From Peptidiphaga gingivicola (GTDB lineage: Bacteria > Actinomycetota > Actinomycetes > Actinomycetales > Actinomycetaceae): a stretch of 64,000 nt of DNA. The DNA lies in assembly GCF_001652275.1 (NCBI RefSeq), contig NZ_LVZK01000001.1, forward strand, positions 1,831,372 to 1,895,371. The letters run 5' to 3'. Both the position numbers and the translations under genes were made by a program. The stretch's first letter is position 1, and each line of letters opens with the position of its first letter. Under the pieces are notes generated by a model, which saw only the letters and a list, made by a program, of their open reading frames with translations, was not told the origin of the DNA and did no database searches. Of the stretch, positions 42,230 through 50,604 are shown piece after piece.

Positions 42230-43111
42230 ATGTCCATGAACGACGACATTCAACTGGATGCCTCGCGAGTCAAGGTTCGCGGGCGCGGAACAATGGCGGC
42301 CACCGGCGTCGGCGGCCTCGGACTCATCGGCGCCATCGTCTACTTTTTCCTGACGGGGCAGGTTCCGGACAGCCTGGTCACCTCGGGGCGTCAGCCCGCC
42401 GGAAACCAGACCTCGCTCATCGAAACGTGCAAGACCGGCGAAGACGCGAACAAAAACACCGAGTGCTGGATGGTCGCCACCGCCGAATCCCTGGACGCCT
42501 ACTGGGGCGGGGCGCTTCCCTCCGCCGCCGGCGCCGCATACAAGAAGCCCGATTTTGTGCTCTTCTCCGGTTCGACCTCCACGGCGTGCGGGACGGCCAG
42601 CTCCCAGACCGGCCCCTTCTACTGCCCCGCAGACAAAGCCGTCTACCTCGACGTCGGCTTCTTCAAGGAGCTCCAGTCCCGGTACGGCGCGACCAACTCG
42701 AGGCTGGCCCAGGCCTACATCGTGGCCCACGAATTCGGCCATTCGATTCAGGACCAGACGGGGATCCTCTCCAAAGTCAACCACAAGGACACCGGCCCGA
42801 GCGGCTCCCTGGTGCGCTCGGAGCTGCAGGCGGACTGCCTTGCAGGCGTGTGGCTGCACAACGCCTCGAAGACGGTCGATCCGGAGTCGGGGAAGAAGTT
42901 CCTCGTCCCTCCCACCCGCGAGGAGTTGAAGACGGCCATCGACGCCGCAGCCGCCGTCGGCGACGACCACATCTACGAAAGCGCGGGCATGGAGGCCAAT
43001 CAGGAGTCCTTCACCCACGGGTCCTCGGCCAAACGGACCGAATGGCTCATGAAGGGATACGAAGGCGGAAAGTTCGAGAGCTGCGACACGTGGTCGGCGC
43101 CCGCCCCTTGA
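42230..43111 (+). CDS. YpfJ-type neutral zinc metallopeptidase, membrane-anchored
   Basis: The 293 residues have a short cytoplasmic start, one membrane helix (about 26-46) and an extracellular domain with AHEFGHSIQ. A downstream ELQADC supplies the third zinc ligand, and two conserved Cys (ETCKTG, TECWM) precede the domain. The family is widespread but its substrate is unknown. ATG 42230 is used; 42236 is an in-frame alternative. No strong ribosome site is visible. Confidence 0.88.
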   Translation: MSMNDDIQLDASRVKVRGRGTMAATGVGGLGLIGAIVYFFLTGQVPDSLVTSGRQPAGNQTSLIETCKTGEDANKNTECWMVATAESLDAYWGGALPSAAGAAYKKPDFVLFSGSTSTACGTASSQTGPFYCPADKAVYLDVGFFKELQSRYGATNSRLAQAYIVAHEFGHSIQDQTGILSKVNHKDTGPSGSLVRSELQADCLAGVWLHNASKTVDPESGKKFLVPPTREELKTAIDAAAAVGDDHIYESAGMEANQESFTHGSSAKRTEWLMKGYEGGKFESCDTWSAPAP

Positions 43112-43151
43112 TGCGGCCGGCCGCCGCGTCCAATGGGCAAGCGCGCCGAGC

Positions 43152-43185
43152 CGGCGTCAGGGACGGCGCGCCGCCGCTGACGCCG
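43152..43185. terminator. Bidirectional hairpin between the protease and suf genes
   Basis: CGGCGTCA (43152-43159) pairs with TGACGCCG (43178-43185), with further inner GC pairing. It sits between two converging transcripts. Confidence 0.6.
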
Positions 43186-43187
43186 CG

Positions 43188-43574
43188 CTAAACGTTGAAG
43201 CCGAGGGCCTGGAGCATTTCCCGGCCGTCGGAGGTGATGCGTTCGGGCCCCCACGGCGGCAGCCACACCCAGTTGATCCGGGTCGATCCGGCCATTCCCT
43301 CCAGCGCCCTCGTCGTCTGCTCCTCGATCACGTCCGTCAGCGGGCAGGCCGGGGACGTCAAGGTCATGTCGATGACCACGTCGGCCCCTTCCAGCGCAAT
43401 GCCGTAGACGAGGCCCAAATCGACGACGTTGATCCCCAGCTCGGGGTCGATCACGTCCTTGAGCGCCTCTTCGACGTCCTCGACTTTCGGGGCGCCGACG
43501 GCCTCCTGGGAGGCGCCTGTCTCTTCGCGGGCGGCGGCCCCGTAATCGGGCGCGAGCTCGAGCTCGTCAGCCAT
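43188..43574 (-). CDS. sufT: SufT/MIP18-like Fe-S assembly factor
   Basis: The 128 residues contain a DUF59 domain (DVEEALKDVIDPELGINVVDLGL) with the conserved Cys in TLTSPACPLTD. It probably helps deliver or mature Fe-S clusters. It is the last gene of the suf operon and its start overlaps the sufU stop by eight bases. The first 28 residues are an acidic Ala-rich extension. Confidence 0.92.
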   Translation of the reverse strand: MADELELAPDYGAAAREETGASQEAVGAPKVEDVEEALKDVIDPELGINVVDLGLVYGIALEGADVVIDMTLTSPACPLTDVIEEQTTRALEGMAGSTRINWVWLPPWGPERITSDGREMLQALGFNV

Positions 43575-44037
43575 GGCTCTCTCCTTTCGCAGCGACGGCC
43601 TTGTCCGTCGCGTCTCTCAGGGCCATCCAGCCCAAAAGCGCGCACTTGATGCGCATGGGGAACTTCGCCACGCCGACGAAGGCCGCGGCGTCTCCCAAGG
43701 CCTCTTCGACGTCCTCGGTCAGACCGGCGCCGCGCGAATCCATGAGGGCACGGAACTGCTCGTACAGATCCTTCGCCTCGTCGACGCTGGCGCCCTCGAG
43801 CATGTCGATCATGATGCCGATGCTCGCCCGGGAAATCGAACAGCCCTCGCCCGTCCACGCCACCTCGGCGATGCGTCCGCCGTCGTCGGACATCCGCACC
43901 CTGAGGTTCACCTGGTCCCCGCAGGTCGGGTTGACCTGGAAAGATTCGCCGTCGAAGGGGTTGAGCTCGCCCTCGCCGCGCCGTTCGTGGGCGGCGTCGA
44001 GGATGATCTGCTGGTACATCTGATCGAGGTCGTTCAT
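43567..44037 (-). CDS. sufU: SufU Fe-S assembly scaffold / SufS partner
   Basis: The 156 residues are an IscU-like protein with three conserved Cys (NPTCGDQ, GEGCSISRAS, RIKCALLGW) and the SufU-type insertion between the second and third. In Gram-positives SufU is a zinc-dependent sulfur acceptor of SufS. The ATG at 44037 follows GGAGGAGAG. This whole start site is duplicated upstream at 44055-44076. Confidence 0.93.
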   Translation of the reverse strand: MNDLDQMYQQIILDAAHERRGEGELNPFDGESFQVNPTCGDQVNLRVRMSDDGGRIAEVAWTGEGCSISRASIGIMIDMLEGASVDEAKDLYEQFRALMDSRGAGLTEDVEEALGDAAAFVGVAKFPMRIKCALLGWMALRDATDKAVAAKGESHG

Positions 44038-44076
44038 CTCTCCTCCACGCAAGAGTCGTTCATCTTTGCTCCACGC
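44029..44076. repeat. 22-bp duplication of the sufU start site
   Basis: 44029-44050 and 44055-44076 match at 20 of 22 positions, with a 26-base period. Both hold a Shine-Dalgarno-like sequence and ATGAACGAC on the minus strand; the upstream copy has lost part of the GGAGG core and gives a very short frame. Confidence 0.9.
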
Positions 44077-45340
44077 CGAAAAATGGGCGGACTTTCTTCA
44101 ATGCCTCCAGGAAGGCGTCGACGTCGGCCTCGTCGTTGTACGGCCCTAGGGAGGCCCTGGACGAGGCGAAAACGCCGAAATGCCGGTGTATGGGCTGCGC
44201 GCAGTGGTGCCCCGTGCGCACCGCCACGCCGTCGGCGTCGAGAACCTGCCCGACGTCGTGGGGATGCACGCCGTCGACGGAAAAGGCGACGGCGCCCGTG
44301 CGGTCGACCGCCTCGCGCGGGCCGAGCACCCAGACTCCCGCGATGTCCGCCATGCCGGCCAGCATGCGCTCCGTCAGCTTTTTTTCGTGCTCCGCCACGC
44401 GGCTCATCCCGGCGGCGGCGAGATACTCGGCCGCGGCGCCCATGCCGACTGCTTCGGCCACCGGCTGGGTCCCGGCCTCGAAACGCTCGGGCGGCTGGGC
44501 GTAAGTCGCCCCGTCCATCTCGACCACCTCGATCATCGACCCGCCGAATTGGTACGGCGGCATCGCTTCGAGGAGCTCGCGCCTGCCATAGAGCGCTCCG
44601 ACCCCGGTGGGGCCCAGCATTTTGTGCCCCGAGAAGGCGGCGAAATCGACGTCGAGGGCCTTGAAGTCAACGGGCATATGCGGAACCGACTGGCAAGCGT
44701 CGAGCACCGTCAGGGCGCCCGCCTCGCGGGCCGCAGCGACGACGGCCTCGACCGGAGCGATCGCCCCGGTGACGTTCGAAACGTGGGCGAAGGCCACGAT
44801 CTTGGTCGATCCGTCGATCACGGAGAGCGTCTCCAGGTCGATCCGCCCGTCCGAATCGCAGTCGAGCCACCTGAGAGCGGCCCCCGTCCGTTTGCACAGC
44901 TCCTGCCAGGGCACGAGGTTGGCGTGGTGTTCGGCCCTCGTGACCACCACGCTGTCGCCTCGCCCCACGGTCAACCGCCCCTGCAGCGGCGACGCGCCCA
45001 CGGAGGGTCCGCGGCCTGCCGAAACATTCGACATCGCGTAGGCGAGGAGGTTGATCGACTGGGTCGTCCCCGAGGTCCAGACGAGCTCGCCGGGATCGGC
45101 CCCGACGAATCGGGCAACCCTCTCGCGCGCGTCCTCGAATGCGGCGCTCGCCTCCTCCGCGAGAAGATGCGATCCGCGTTTGACCGCCCCGTTTTTGGCC
45201 ACAGACATCTCCTCGACGGCGTCGAGGACGGCCCTCGGTTTGAGAGAGGTCGCCCCCGAGTCAAGGTAGACGAGCCGGTTTCCCCCGCGCGCCTGGCGCG
45301 CGAGGGTCGGGAAATCCGTCCGCGGAACCGGGCTCGCCAC
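44060..45340 (-). CDS. sufS: Cysteine desulfurase SufS
   Basis: SufS takes sulfur from cysteine for Fe-S cluster building. The 426 residues have the PLP lysine in FSGHKMLGPTGVG and the catalytic cysteine in RTGHHCAQPIHRHFG, the group II pattern. It sits one base after sufC, in translational coupling, and before sufU, its usual sulfur acceptor. Confidence 0.95.
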   Translation of the reverse strand: MASPVPRTDFPTLARQARGGNRLVYLDSGATSLKPRAVLDAVEEMSVAKNGAVKRGSHLLAEEASAAFEDARERVARFVGADPGELVWTSGTTQSINLLAYAMSNVSAGRGPSVGASPLQGRLTVGRGDSVVVTRAEHHANLVPWQELCKRTGAALRWLDCDSDGRIDLETLSVIDGSTKIVAFAHVSNVTGAIAPVEAVVAAAREAGALTVLDACQSVPHMPVDFKALDVDFAAFSGHKMLGPTGVGALYGRRELLEAMPPYQFGGSMIEVVEMDGATYAQPPERFEAGTQPVAEAVGMGAAAEYLAAAGMSRVAEHEKKLTERMLAGMADIAGVWVLGPREAVDRTGAVAFSVDGVHPHDVGQVLDADGVAVRTGHHCAQPIHRHFGVFASSRASLGPYNDEADVDAFLEALKKVRPFFGVEQR

Positions 45341-45341
45341 G

Positions 45342-46094
45342 TCAGGCCTCGATGTACTCGTCGTAGCCGCGCTCTTCCAGCTCGTCGGCCAGTTCGGGCC
45401 CGCCGGTCAAGACGATCTTGCCCTCCGCGAAGACGTGGACGAAATCGGGTTTGACATAGCGAAGGATCCGCGAGTAGTGGGTGATGAGCAGGATCGAGTT
45501 GCCCGTCCGCTCGTGGACCCGGTTGACGCCCTCGGACACGACGCGCAGGGCGTCGACGTCGAGGCCGGAGTCGGTCTCGTCGAGGATCGCGACCTTCGGT
45601 TCGAGCAGCTCCATTTGGAGGACCTCCGTGCGCTTCTTCTCGCCGCCGGAGAAGCCGACGTTGAGGTCGCGCTTGACGAAGTCGGGCGAGACCTTGAGGG
45701 CCTCGGTCGCCTCGCGCACGCGCTTCGTCCACTCGCGCAGCTTGGGGGCCTCGCCGTCGATCGCCGTCTTGGCCGTGCGAAGGAAGTTCGTCACGGACAC
45801 TCCCGGCACCTCGACGGGGTACTGCATCGCGAGGAAGAGGCCCGCCTGGGCGCGCTCGTCCGGCGTCATGTCGGTGATCTCTTCGCCGTCGAGGAAGACC
45901 TGCCCCTCTGTAATGCGATACTTGGGATGGCCCGCGAGCGCGTAGGCCGTGGTGGATTTGCCCGAACCGTTCGGGCCCATGATCGCGTGGATCTCGCCGT
46001 CGCCGATGCTCAGATTGACGCCGTGGAGGATGGGCTTCATTCCGTCGGTTGTCTCGACCGAGGCGTGAAGGTTGCGAATTTCAAGGGTTGGCAC
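45342..46094 (-). CDS. sufC: SufC ATPase of the SufBCD complex
   Basis: The 250 residues form a soluble ABC ATPase with Walker A GPNGSGKST, signature FSGGEKKRTEVLQM and Walker B AILDETDSGLD, all typical of SufC. It drives SufB-SufD conformational change during cluster assembly. It follows the Rieske-type ferredoxin gene by ten bases. Confidence 0.95.
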   Translation of the reverse strand: MPTLEIRNLHASVETTDGMKPILHGVNLSIGDGEIHAIMGPNGSGKSTTAYALAGHPKYRITEGQVFLDGEEITDMTPDERAQAGLFLAMQYPVEVPGVSVTNFLRTAKTAIDGEAPKLREWTKRVREATEALKVSPDFVKRDLNVGFSGGEKKRTEVLQMELLEPKVAILDETDSGLDVDALRVVSEGVNRVHERTGNSILLITHYSRILRYVKPDFVHVFAEGKIVLTGGPELADELEERGYDEYIEA

Positions 46095-46104
46095 TTTTTG
46101 TCTC

Positions 46105-46440
46105 CTAGGAGGCGGCGTCGACGTCGACCAAGACGTCGTCGCCTTCTATTTCAATGGCGTATACGGGGACCGGCTTGGTCGCCGGCAAGGTGAGCGCCTT
46201 TCCGCTCCTGATGTCGAACAGCGCGCCGTGCTTCCAGCATTCGATCTCGCCCTCGTCGACGTCGCCCTCGGCGAGGGAGTAGTCGTCGTGGGAGCAGGTG
46301 TCGCCGATGGCGTGCCACGTTCCGTCGGAATCGCGGACCACCGCCACCGCCACCTGTTCGCCTGCGGCCGATCTCATCTCCACCTGGAGCGCTCCGGCGG
46401 CGGCGACGTCGCCCACGGAGCAGGCGCGCGCGTAGCTCAT
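46105..46440 (-). CDS. Rieske-type [2Fe-2S] protein of the suf operon
   Basis: The 111 residues have the Rieske ligands C-x-H (TCSHDDYS) and C-x2-H (ECWKHGAL), like the small NirD-type ferredoxins found inside actinobacterial suf operons. It probably supplies electrons or acts as a client or carrier. Its ATG overlaps the sufD stop by four bases. Confidence 0.92.
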   Translation of the reverse strand: MSYARACSVGDVAAAGALQVEMRSAAGEQVAVAVVRDSDGTWHAIGDTCSHDDYSLAEGDVDEGEIECWKHGALFDIRSGKALTLPATKPVPVYAIEIEGDDVLVDVDAAS

Positions 46441-47606
46441 TCGGCGTCCCTGGAAGCCTGGGCGAGGTCGAGCTCGCGCTCGATGGCGGCCATGAGCTTG
46501 GCTTGGACGGATTCGACTCCGATCGACTCGACGAGCTCGGCGAAGAAGCCGCGCACGACGAGCCTCCTGGCGACGTCTTCGGGCACTCCCCGCGCGCGCA
46601 GGTAGAACAGCTGCTCCTCGTCGAAGCGGCCGGTCGCCGAAGCGTGGCCCGCACCGGCGATCTCCCCCGTCTCGATCTCGAGGTTCGGCACCGAATCGGC
46701 CTTGCCTCCCCTGGTGAGCACGAGATTGCGGTTGAGCTCGTAAGTGTCGGTGTTCGTGGCGGTCGGGCGGATGAGCACGTCGCCGATCCACACCGAATGC
46801 GCATCCTCGCCCTGCAGGGCGCCCTTGTACGTGGCGCGCGAAATGCAGTTGGGCGGGTTGTGGTCGACGAAAAGCCGATGCTCGTGGTGTTCGCCGCCCT
46901 CGGTGATGTAGGCGCCCAGAAGTTCGACGTCGCCGCCCTCGCCCGCGAATTCGGAGCTCGTGGCGATGCGCACTGCGTCCCCGCCCAGGGTGACGACGAT
47001 GTGGCGCACCTTGGCGTCGCGCCCCACGCGAATTCGCTGATGGGAGACGTGCCTGGCGCTGCGCTCTGCCTCCTGAACCGAGACGACCGTCAGCTCGCTG
47101 CGGTCCTTGGCTTCGATTTCGACGGTCTCGGCAAGGTCGCCGACGCCGGCGTGCTCGATCACCACCGTGCCCTTGGCGTCTTCCTCCGCGAGGACGAGCA
47201 GCTGGGCGACGCTCATTCCTTCGGGGGCGTCGATGGCGATCATCGTGTCGGGGGCCTCGCCCGCGACGGTCACGACGTGGACGCGCTCGGCCGCCTGCCA
47301 GGCCAACGCGCCTGTGCGGTCCTCCGGCTTTCCGACGAGCCCGACGCGCTCGTCGCCTCGGGACGCGGATTCGACCGAGCCCGCCGAGACGAGGACCTCG
47401 GCCTGAGCTGCGTCGAGCGTCTCAAAGAAGGGGGCGAGCCGCTTCATCGGCGTGAAGCGCCACTCTTCCTCTTCCCCGGTGGGAACCTCGAAATCGGCCG
47501 GATCGAAGGAGCAGAGCCTGTCCGCCCGCGACGACCCCGTTCCCTCGCCGACGCCCTCGCTTTCGAGGACGGCTTTCGAATGGTCAGTGGACAGCGTGTC
47601 GCTCAT
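46437..47606 (-). CDS. sufD: SufD subunit of the Fe-S scaffold complex
   Basis: The 389-residue protein has the SufB/SufD beta-helix core and the C-terminal GRFDEEQLFYLRARGVPEDVARRL segment. With SufB and SufC it forms the SufBC2D scaffold. The ATG at 47606 overlaps the sufB stop (TGATG). The N-terminal part is shorter and less conserved, as is usual. Confidence 0.93.
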   Translation of the reverse strand: MSDTLSTDHSKAVLESEGVGEGTGSSRADRLCSFDPADFEVPTGEEEEWRFTPMKRLAPFFETLDAAQAEVLVSAGSVESASRGDERVGLVGKPEDRTGALAWQAAERVHVVTVAGEAPDTMIAIDAPEGMSVAQLLVLAEEDAKGTVVIEHAGVGDLAETVEIEAKDRSELTVVSVQEAERSARHVSHQRIRVGRDAKVRHIVVTLGGDAVRIATSSEFAGEGGDVELLGAYITEGGEHHEHRLFVDHNPPNCISRATYKGALQGEDAHSVWIGDVLIRPTATNTDTYELNRNLVLTRGGKADSVPNLEIETGEIAGAGHASATGRFDEEQLFYLRARGVPEDVARRLVVRGFFAELVESIGVESVQAKLMAAIERELDLAQASRDAE

Positions 47607-49057
47607 CAGCCGACGCTCCCTTCCATCTGGAGCTCGATCAGCCTGTTGAGCTCGAGGGCGTATTCCATGGGCAGCTCGCGGGCGATGGGCTCGACGAAGC
47701 CCCGCACGACCATCGCCATGGCCTCTTCCTCCGAAAGCCCGCGCTGCTGCAGATAGAAAAGCTGGTCTTCGGAGACCTTGGAGACCGTCGCCTCGTGCCC
47801 CATTTCGACGTCGTCGGTGCGAACGTCCACGTAGGGGTACGTGTCGGTGCGCGAAATGTCGTCGACGAGCAGCGCGTCGCACACCACGGAGGACTTCGAC
47901 CCCTGCGCTTCCTCGCCGATCTGGACGAGTCCGCGGTAGGAGGAGCGTCCGCCGCCTCGGGAAATCGACTTCGAGACGATCGACGACGTCGTGTGCGGGG
48001 CGAGGTGGATCATTTTCGCGCCCGTGTCCTGATGCTGGTCGGGGCCGGCGAAGGCCGCCGAAAGCGCCTCCCCGTGGGCGTGCTCGCCCAGCAAAACGCA
48101 GCTCGGGTACTTCATGTTGACCCGCGAGCCGATGTTCCCGTCGACCCATTCCATCGTGGCGCCGGCGGCGACGGCCGCGCGCTGGGTCACGAGGTTGAGG
48201 ACGTTGTTCGACCAGTTTTGGATCGTCGTGTAGCGCACGTGGGCGTCCTTTTTGACGATGATCTCGACGATGGCCGAATGGAGGGAGTCCGACTGGTAGA
48301 TGGGCGCCGTGCAGCCTTCGACGTAGTGGACGTAAGAGCCCTCGTCGGCGATGATGAGCGTGCGCTCGAACTGCCCCATCGACTCGGTGTTGATCCGGAA
48401 GTACGCCTGGAGCGGGATGTCCACGCGCACGCCTTTGGGGACGTAGATGAACGATCCGCCGGACCACACCGCCGTGTTGAGGGAAGCGAATTTGTTGTCC
48501 CCCGCCGGAACCACGGTGCCGAAATGCTCTCGGAACAGGTCGGGGCACTGCTTGAGCGCCGAGTCCGTGTCGAGGAAGACGACGCCCTGCGACTCCAGAT
48601 CGTCGCGAATCTGGTTGTAGACGACCTCGGATTCGTACTGGGCCGCAACCCCCGCTACGAGCCTGGCCTTCTCGGCCTCGGGAATTCCCAGACGGTCGTA
48701 TGTGTTCTTGATGTCCTCGGGCAGTTCGTCCCAAGAGGCGGCCGGTTTGTCGGTCGAGCGCACGAAGTACTTGTACTCGTCGAAGTCGATGAACGACAGG
48801 TCGGGCCCCCACACAGGCATAGGCCGACGTTCGAAGAGCCGCAGAGCCTTGAGGCGATTCTTGAGCATCCATTCGGGCTCGTTCTTCGCCGAGGAAATGT
48901 AGCGCACCACGTCCTCGTCCAAGCCTCGCCGCGCATTGCGGCCCGCTTCGTCGGAGTCGTGCCAACCGTAGTTGTATTTTTGGCCGAGCGCGTCAATGGT
49001 CTGCTGCTGCTCCTGAATCGCTTCGGCCACCGCGGCTTCATGCCGGGTTTGTGTCAT
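47606..49057 (-). CDS. sufB: SufB subunit of the Fe-S scaffold complex
   Basis: The 483 residues match family length and carry the SufB signature regions, including [18 protein letters not shown] and [21 protein letters not shown]. Nascent clusters form on SufB. Its start lies 20 bases inside the end of sufR. Confidence 0.96.
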   Translation of the reverse strand: MTQTRHEAAVAEAIQEQQQTIDALGQKYNYGWHDSDEAGRNARRGLDEDVVRYISSAKNEPEWMLKNRLKALRLFERRPMPVWGPDLSFIDFDEYKYFVRSTDKPAASWDELPEDIKNTYDRLGIPEAEKARLVAGVAAQYESEVVYNQIRDDLESQGVVFLDTDSALKQCPDLFREHFGTVVPAGDNKFASLNTAVWSGGSFIYVPKGVRVDIPLQAYFRINTESMGQFERTLIIADEGSYVHYVEGCTAPIYQSDSLHSAIVEIIVKKDAHVRYTTIQNWSNNVLNLVTQRAAVAAGATMEWVDGNIGSRVNMKYPSCVLLGEHAHGEALSAAFAGPDQHQDTGAKMIHLAPHTTSSIVSKSISRGGGRSSYRGLVQIGEEAQGSKSSVVCDALLVDDISRTDTYPYVDVRTDDVEMGHEATVSKVSEDQLFYLQQRGLSEEEAMAMVVRGFVEPIARELPMEYALELNRLIELQMEGSVG

Positions 49058-49748
49058 GTGTTTCCTTCCTGACTTCGGCCTCGCGGATCCGCGAAACCAG
49101 GGGGATCGTCAGCGTGCACACGTGCTCTCCGCCGGCCAGAGTCGCGAGCCTTTGGACGTGTACGTTGAGCAGACGATGGAAAGCTTGAGTCTCCGCCTCG
49201 CACATGACCGGGAAGGAGGACGCGACGTCGTGTATCGGGCAATGGCCCTGACACAGCTGAAGCGTCATATCCCCCGGACCGCGCCGAACGCTGGCCGCAT
49301 ATCCGTCTCGCGTAAGTGCGTTTGCAAGAGCGGCGGCCCGAGCCTCTGGATCGGGCCCGGCCTCGTCGACGATGCCGGTGTAGCGAGCCTCAAGCTCGTC
49401 GATCCTCTGGGAGGCGAAGGCGTTCACTCCTTCGTCGCCCAAGGAGTCCTTTAAAAACGAAAGAACCTGGTTGGCCACGTCCGCGTAGGAGTCGCCGAAC
49501 GTCGCCTGCCCGAGCGACGTCGCGACGTAGCGGCGAGACGGACGCCCGCGCCTGGCCGGGCGGGAGGCGGCGCCCGTGTACTCGGCGATCTGCCCGTCCG
49601 TCTCCAACTGTGTGAGGTGCCTGCGCACCGCGGCGGAGGTGAGGAACAGCATCGAGGCCAGTTCGGCGGACGTTATCGGCCCGCGTTCGATGATGAGCCT
49701 GAGTATGTTGTCGCGCGTGCTGACGTCGGCGTCGGGCTTGACGGCCAT
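49038..49748 (-). CDS. sufR: SufR, Fe-S-sensing repressor of the suf operon
   Basis: The 236 residues have a winged helix (about 15-75, [21 protein letters not shown]) and a C-terminal Cys cluster, [18 protein letters not shown]. Homologous repressors bind a [4Fe-4S] cluster there and release DNA when clusters are lacking. The ATG at 49748 has GGAGAGGGGG before it. It opens the suf operon and presumably represses it. Confidence 0.9.
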   Translation of the reverse strand: MAVKPDADVSTRDNILRLIIERGPITSAELASMLFLTSAAVRRHLTQLETDGQIAEYTGAASRPARRGRPSRRYVATSLGQATFGDSYADVANQVLSFLKDSLGDEGVNAFASQRIDELEARYTGIVDEAGPDPEARAAALANALTRDGYAASVRRGPGDMTLQLCQGHCPIHDVASSFPVMCEAETQAFHRLLNVHVQRLATLAGGEHVCTLTIPLVSRIREAEVRKETHDTNPA

Positions 49749-49783
49749 CGTTCCCCCTCTCCTGGGCAGTGCAATACGCAAAA

Positions 49784-49835
49784 CGCGACTTGTCTTAATA
49801 AGTTTAGGACTTCAGTCGCAATCTTTCCACGTCGC
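49784..49835 (-). promoter_or_regulatory. Candidate suf promoter/SufR operator region
   Basis: The only AT-rich stretch upstream of sufR. It carries a CTTATTAAG dyad and, on the minus strand, TTGCGA and TTAAGA 17 bases apart. GACTT also occurs twice. Confidence 0.35.
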
Positions 49836-49955
49836 CGCGACGCGCGTTTGCGGAGCCCCGCCACATTTCGTCTGCGGGCGAAAGCCCGGAATGCCGAAGT
49901 CTGTGCCGCGCGGGCCGAGGCTTAGAAGCCGTTGTCCGCCAAGGGCCCGAACGGG

Positions 49956-50001
49956 CCTAGCCTTTGACGAGGGACTGGCCTAGCCTTTGAGGAGGGACTG
50001 G
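49956..50001. repeat. 23-bp tandem duplication of the Nudix stop region
   Basis: 49956-49978 and 49979-50001 are adjacent and differ at one base. Each encodes, on the minus strand, the gene's last residues and its TAG. Confidence 0.95.
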
Positions 50002-50564
50002 GCGGCCAGGACTCCGACGACGAGGGTCGGGCTGGCCAAGGCGCCTTCCCGGACGGCGGCGACGACGTCGCTCAGCGCCCGCCATTCCATCTCGATCTCC
50101 GCCTCTTCGTCCTGCCTGACGAAATCGGTCTCCACACTCGTCAGCCCTCGCGCCAGGTAGACGGTCAGCAGCTCGTCGGAGCATCCCGGGGACGTGTAGA
50201 AACGCGCGAGGAACTCGTATTCGGCGGCCGCCATCCCGGTTTCCTCCGCCAATTCGCGCTGGGCGGCCCGCATGGGCTCCTCCCCCGGCTTGTCGATCAG
50301 CCCCGCGGGGATCTCCCACAGGACCGAGCGCGTCGGATGGCGGTACTGCCGGATGAGGAGGATCTCCGGTCCGCCGCTCCCTTCCCGAACGGGAAGGACG
50401 GCGACGGCGTCGTCGTGCGTGATGTATTCGCGCATCATCTTCGAACCCGTAGAGGCGAGGGCAAGCTCGTCGGTCACGAGGTTGAGGATGTGCCCGCGAT
50501 AGCGGACGTCCCTTTTCTCGACCTTGACGTGCCGGTCGTCCCTGATGTCGCGCAATTGCTTCAT
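49980..50564 (-). CDS. Nudix hydrolase (ADP-ribose pyrophosphatase-like)
   Basis: The 194 residues include the Nudix box at about 91-114, with REL.EE after GLIDKPGEE, plus the upstream IRQYRHPTRSVLWEIPAG typical of ADP-sugar pyrophosphatases. The one extra residue in the box is also found in the mycobacterial homologue Rv1700. It splits ADP-ribose or a related compound. It ends the long wall/DNA-repair run, 40 bases after murJ. Confidence 0.92.
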   Translation of the reverse strand: MKQLRDIRDDRHVKVEKRDVRYRGHILNLVTDELALASTGSKMMREYITHDDAVAVLPVREGSGGPEILLIRQYRHPTRSVLWEIPAGLIDKPGEEPMRAAQRELAEETGMAAAEYEFLARFYTSPGCSDELLTVYLARGLTSVETDFVRQDEEAEIEMEWRALSDVVAAVREGALASPTLVVGVLAAQSLLKG

Positions 50565-50604
50565 AGCCGCTCCTTCTTTCCGCGCGGATCGCTCCGCGCC
50601 GTCG

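Noticed and set aside
47609..48965. Upstream extension of the sufD frame to 48965
   Set aside because: It lies over sufB in another frame. The sufD ATG at 47606 overlapping the sufB stop is the natural start.
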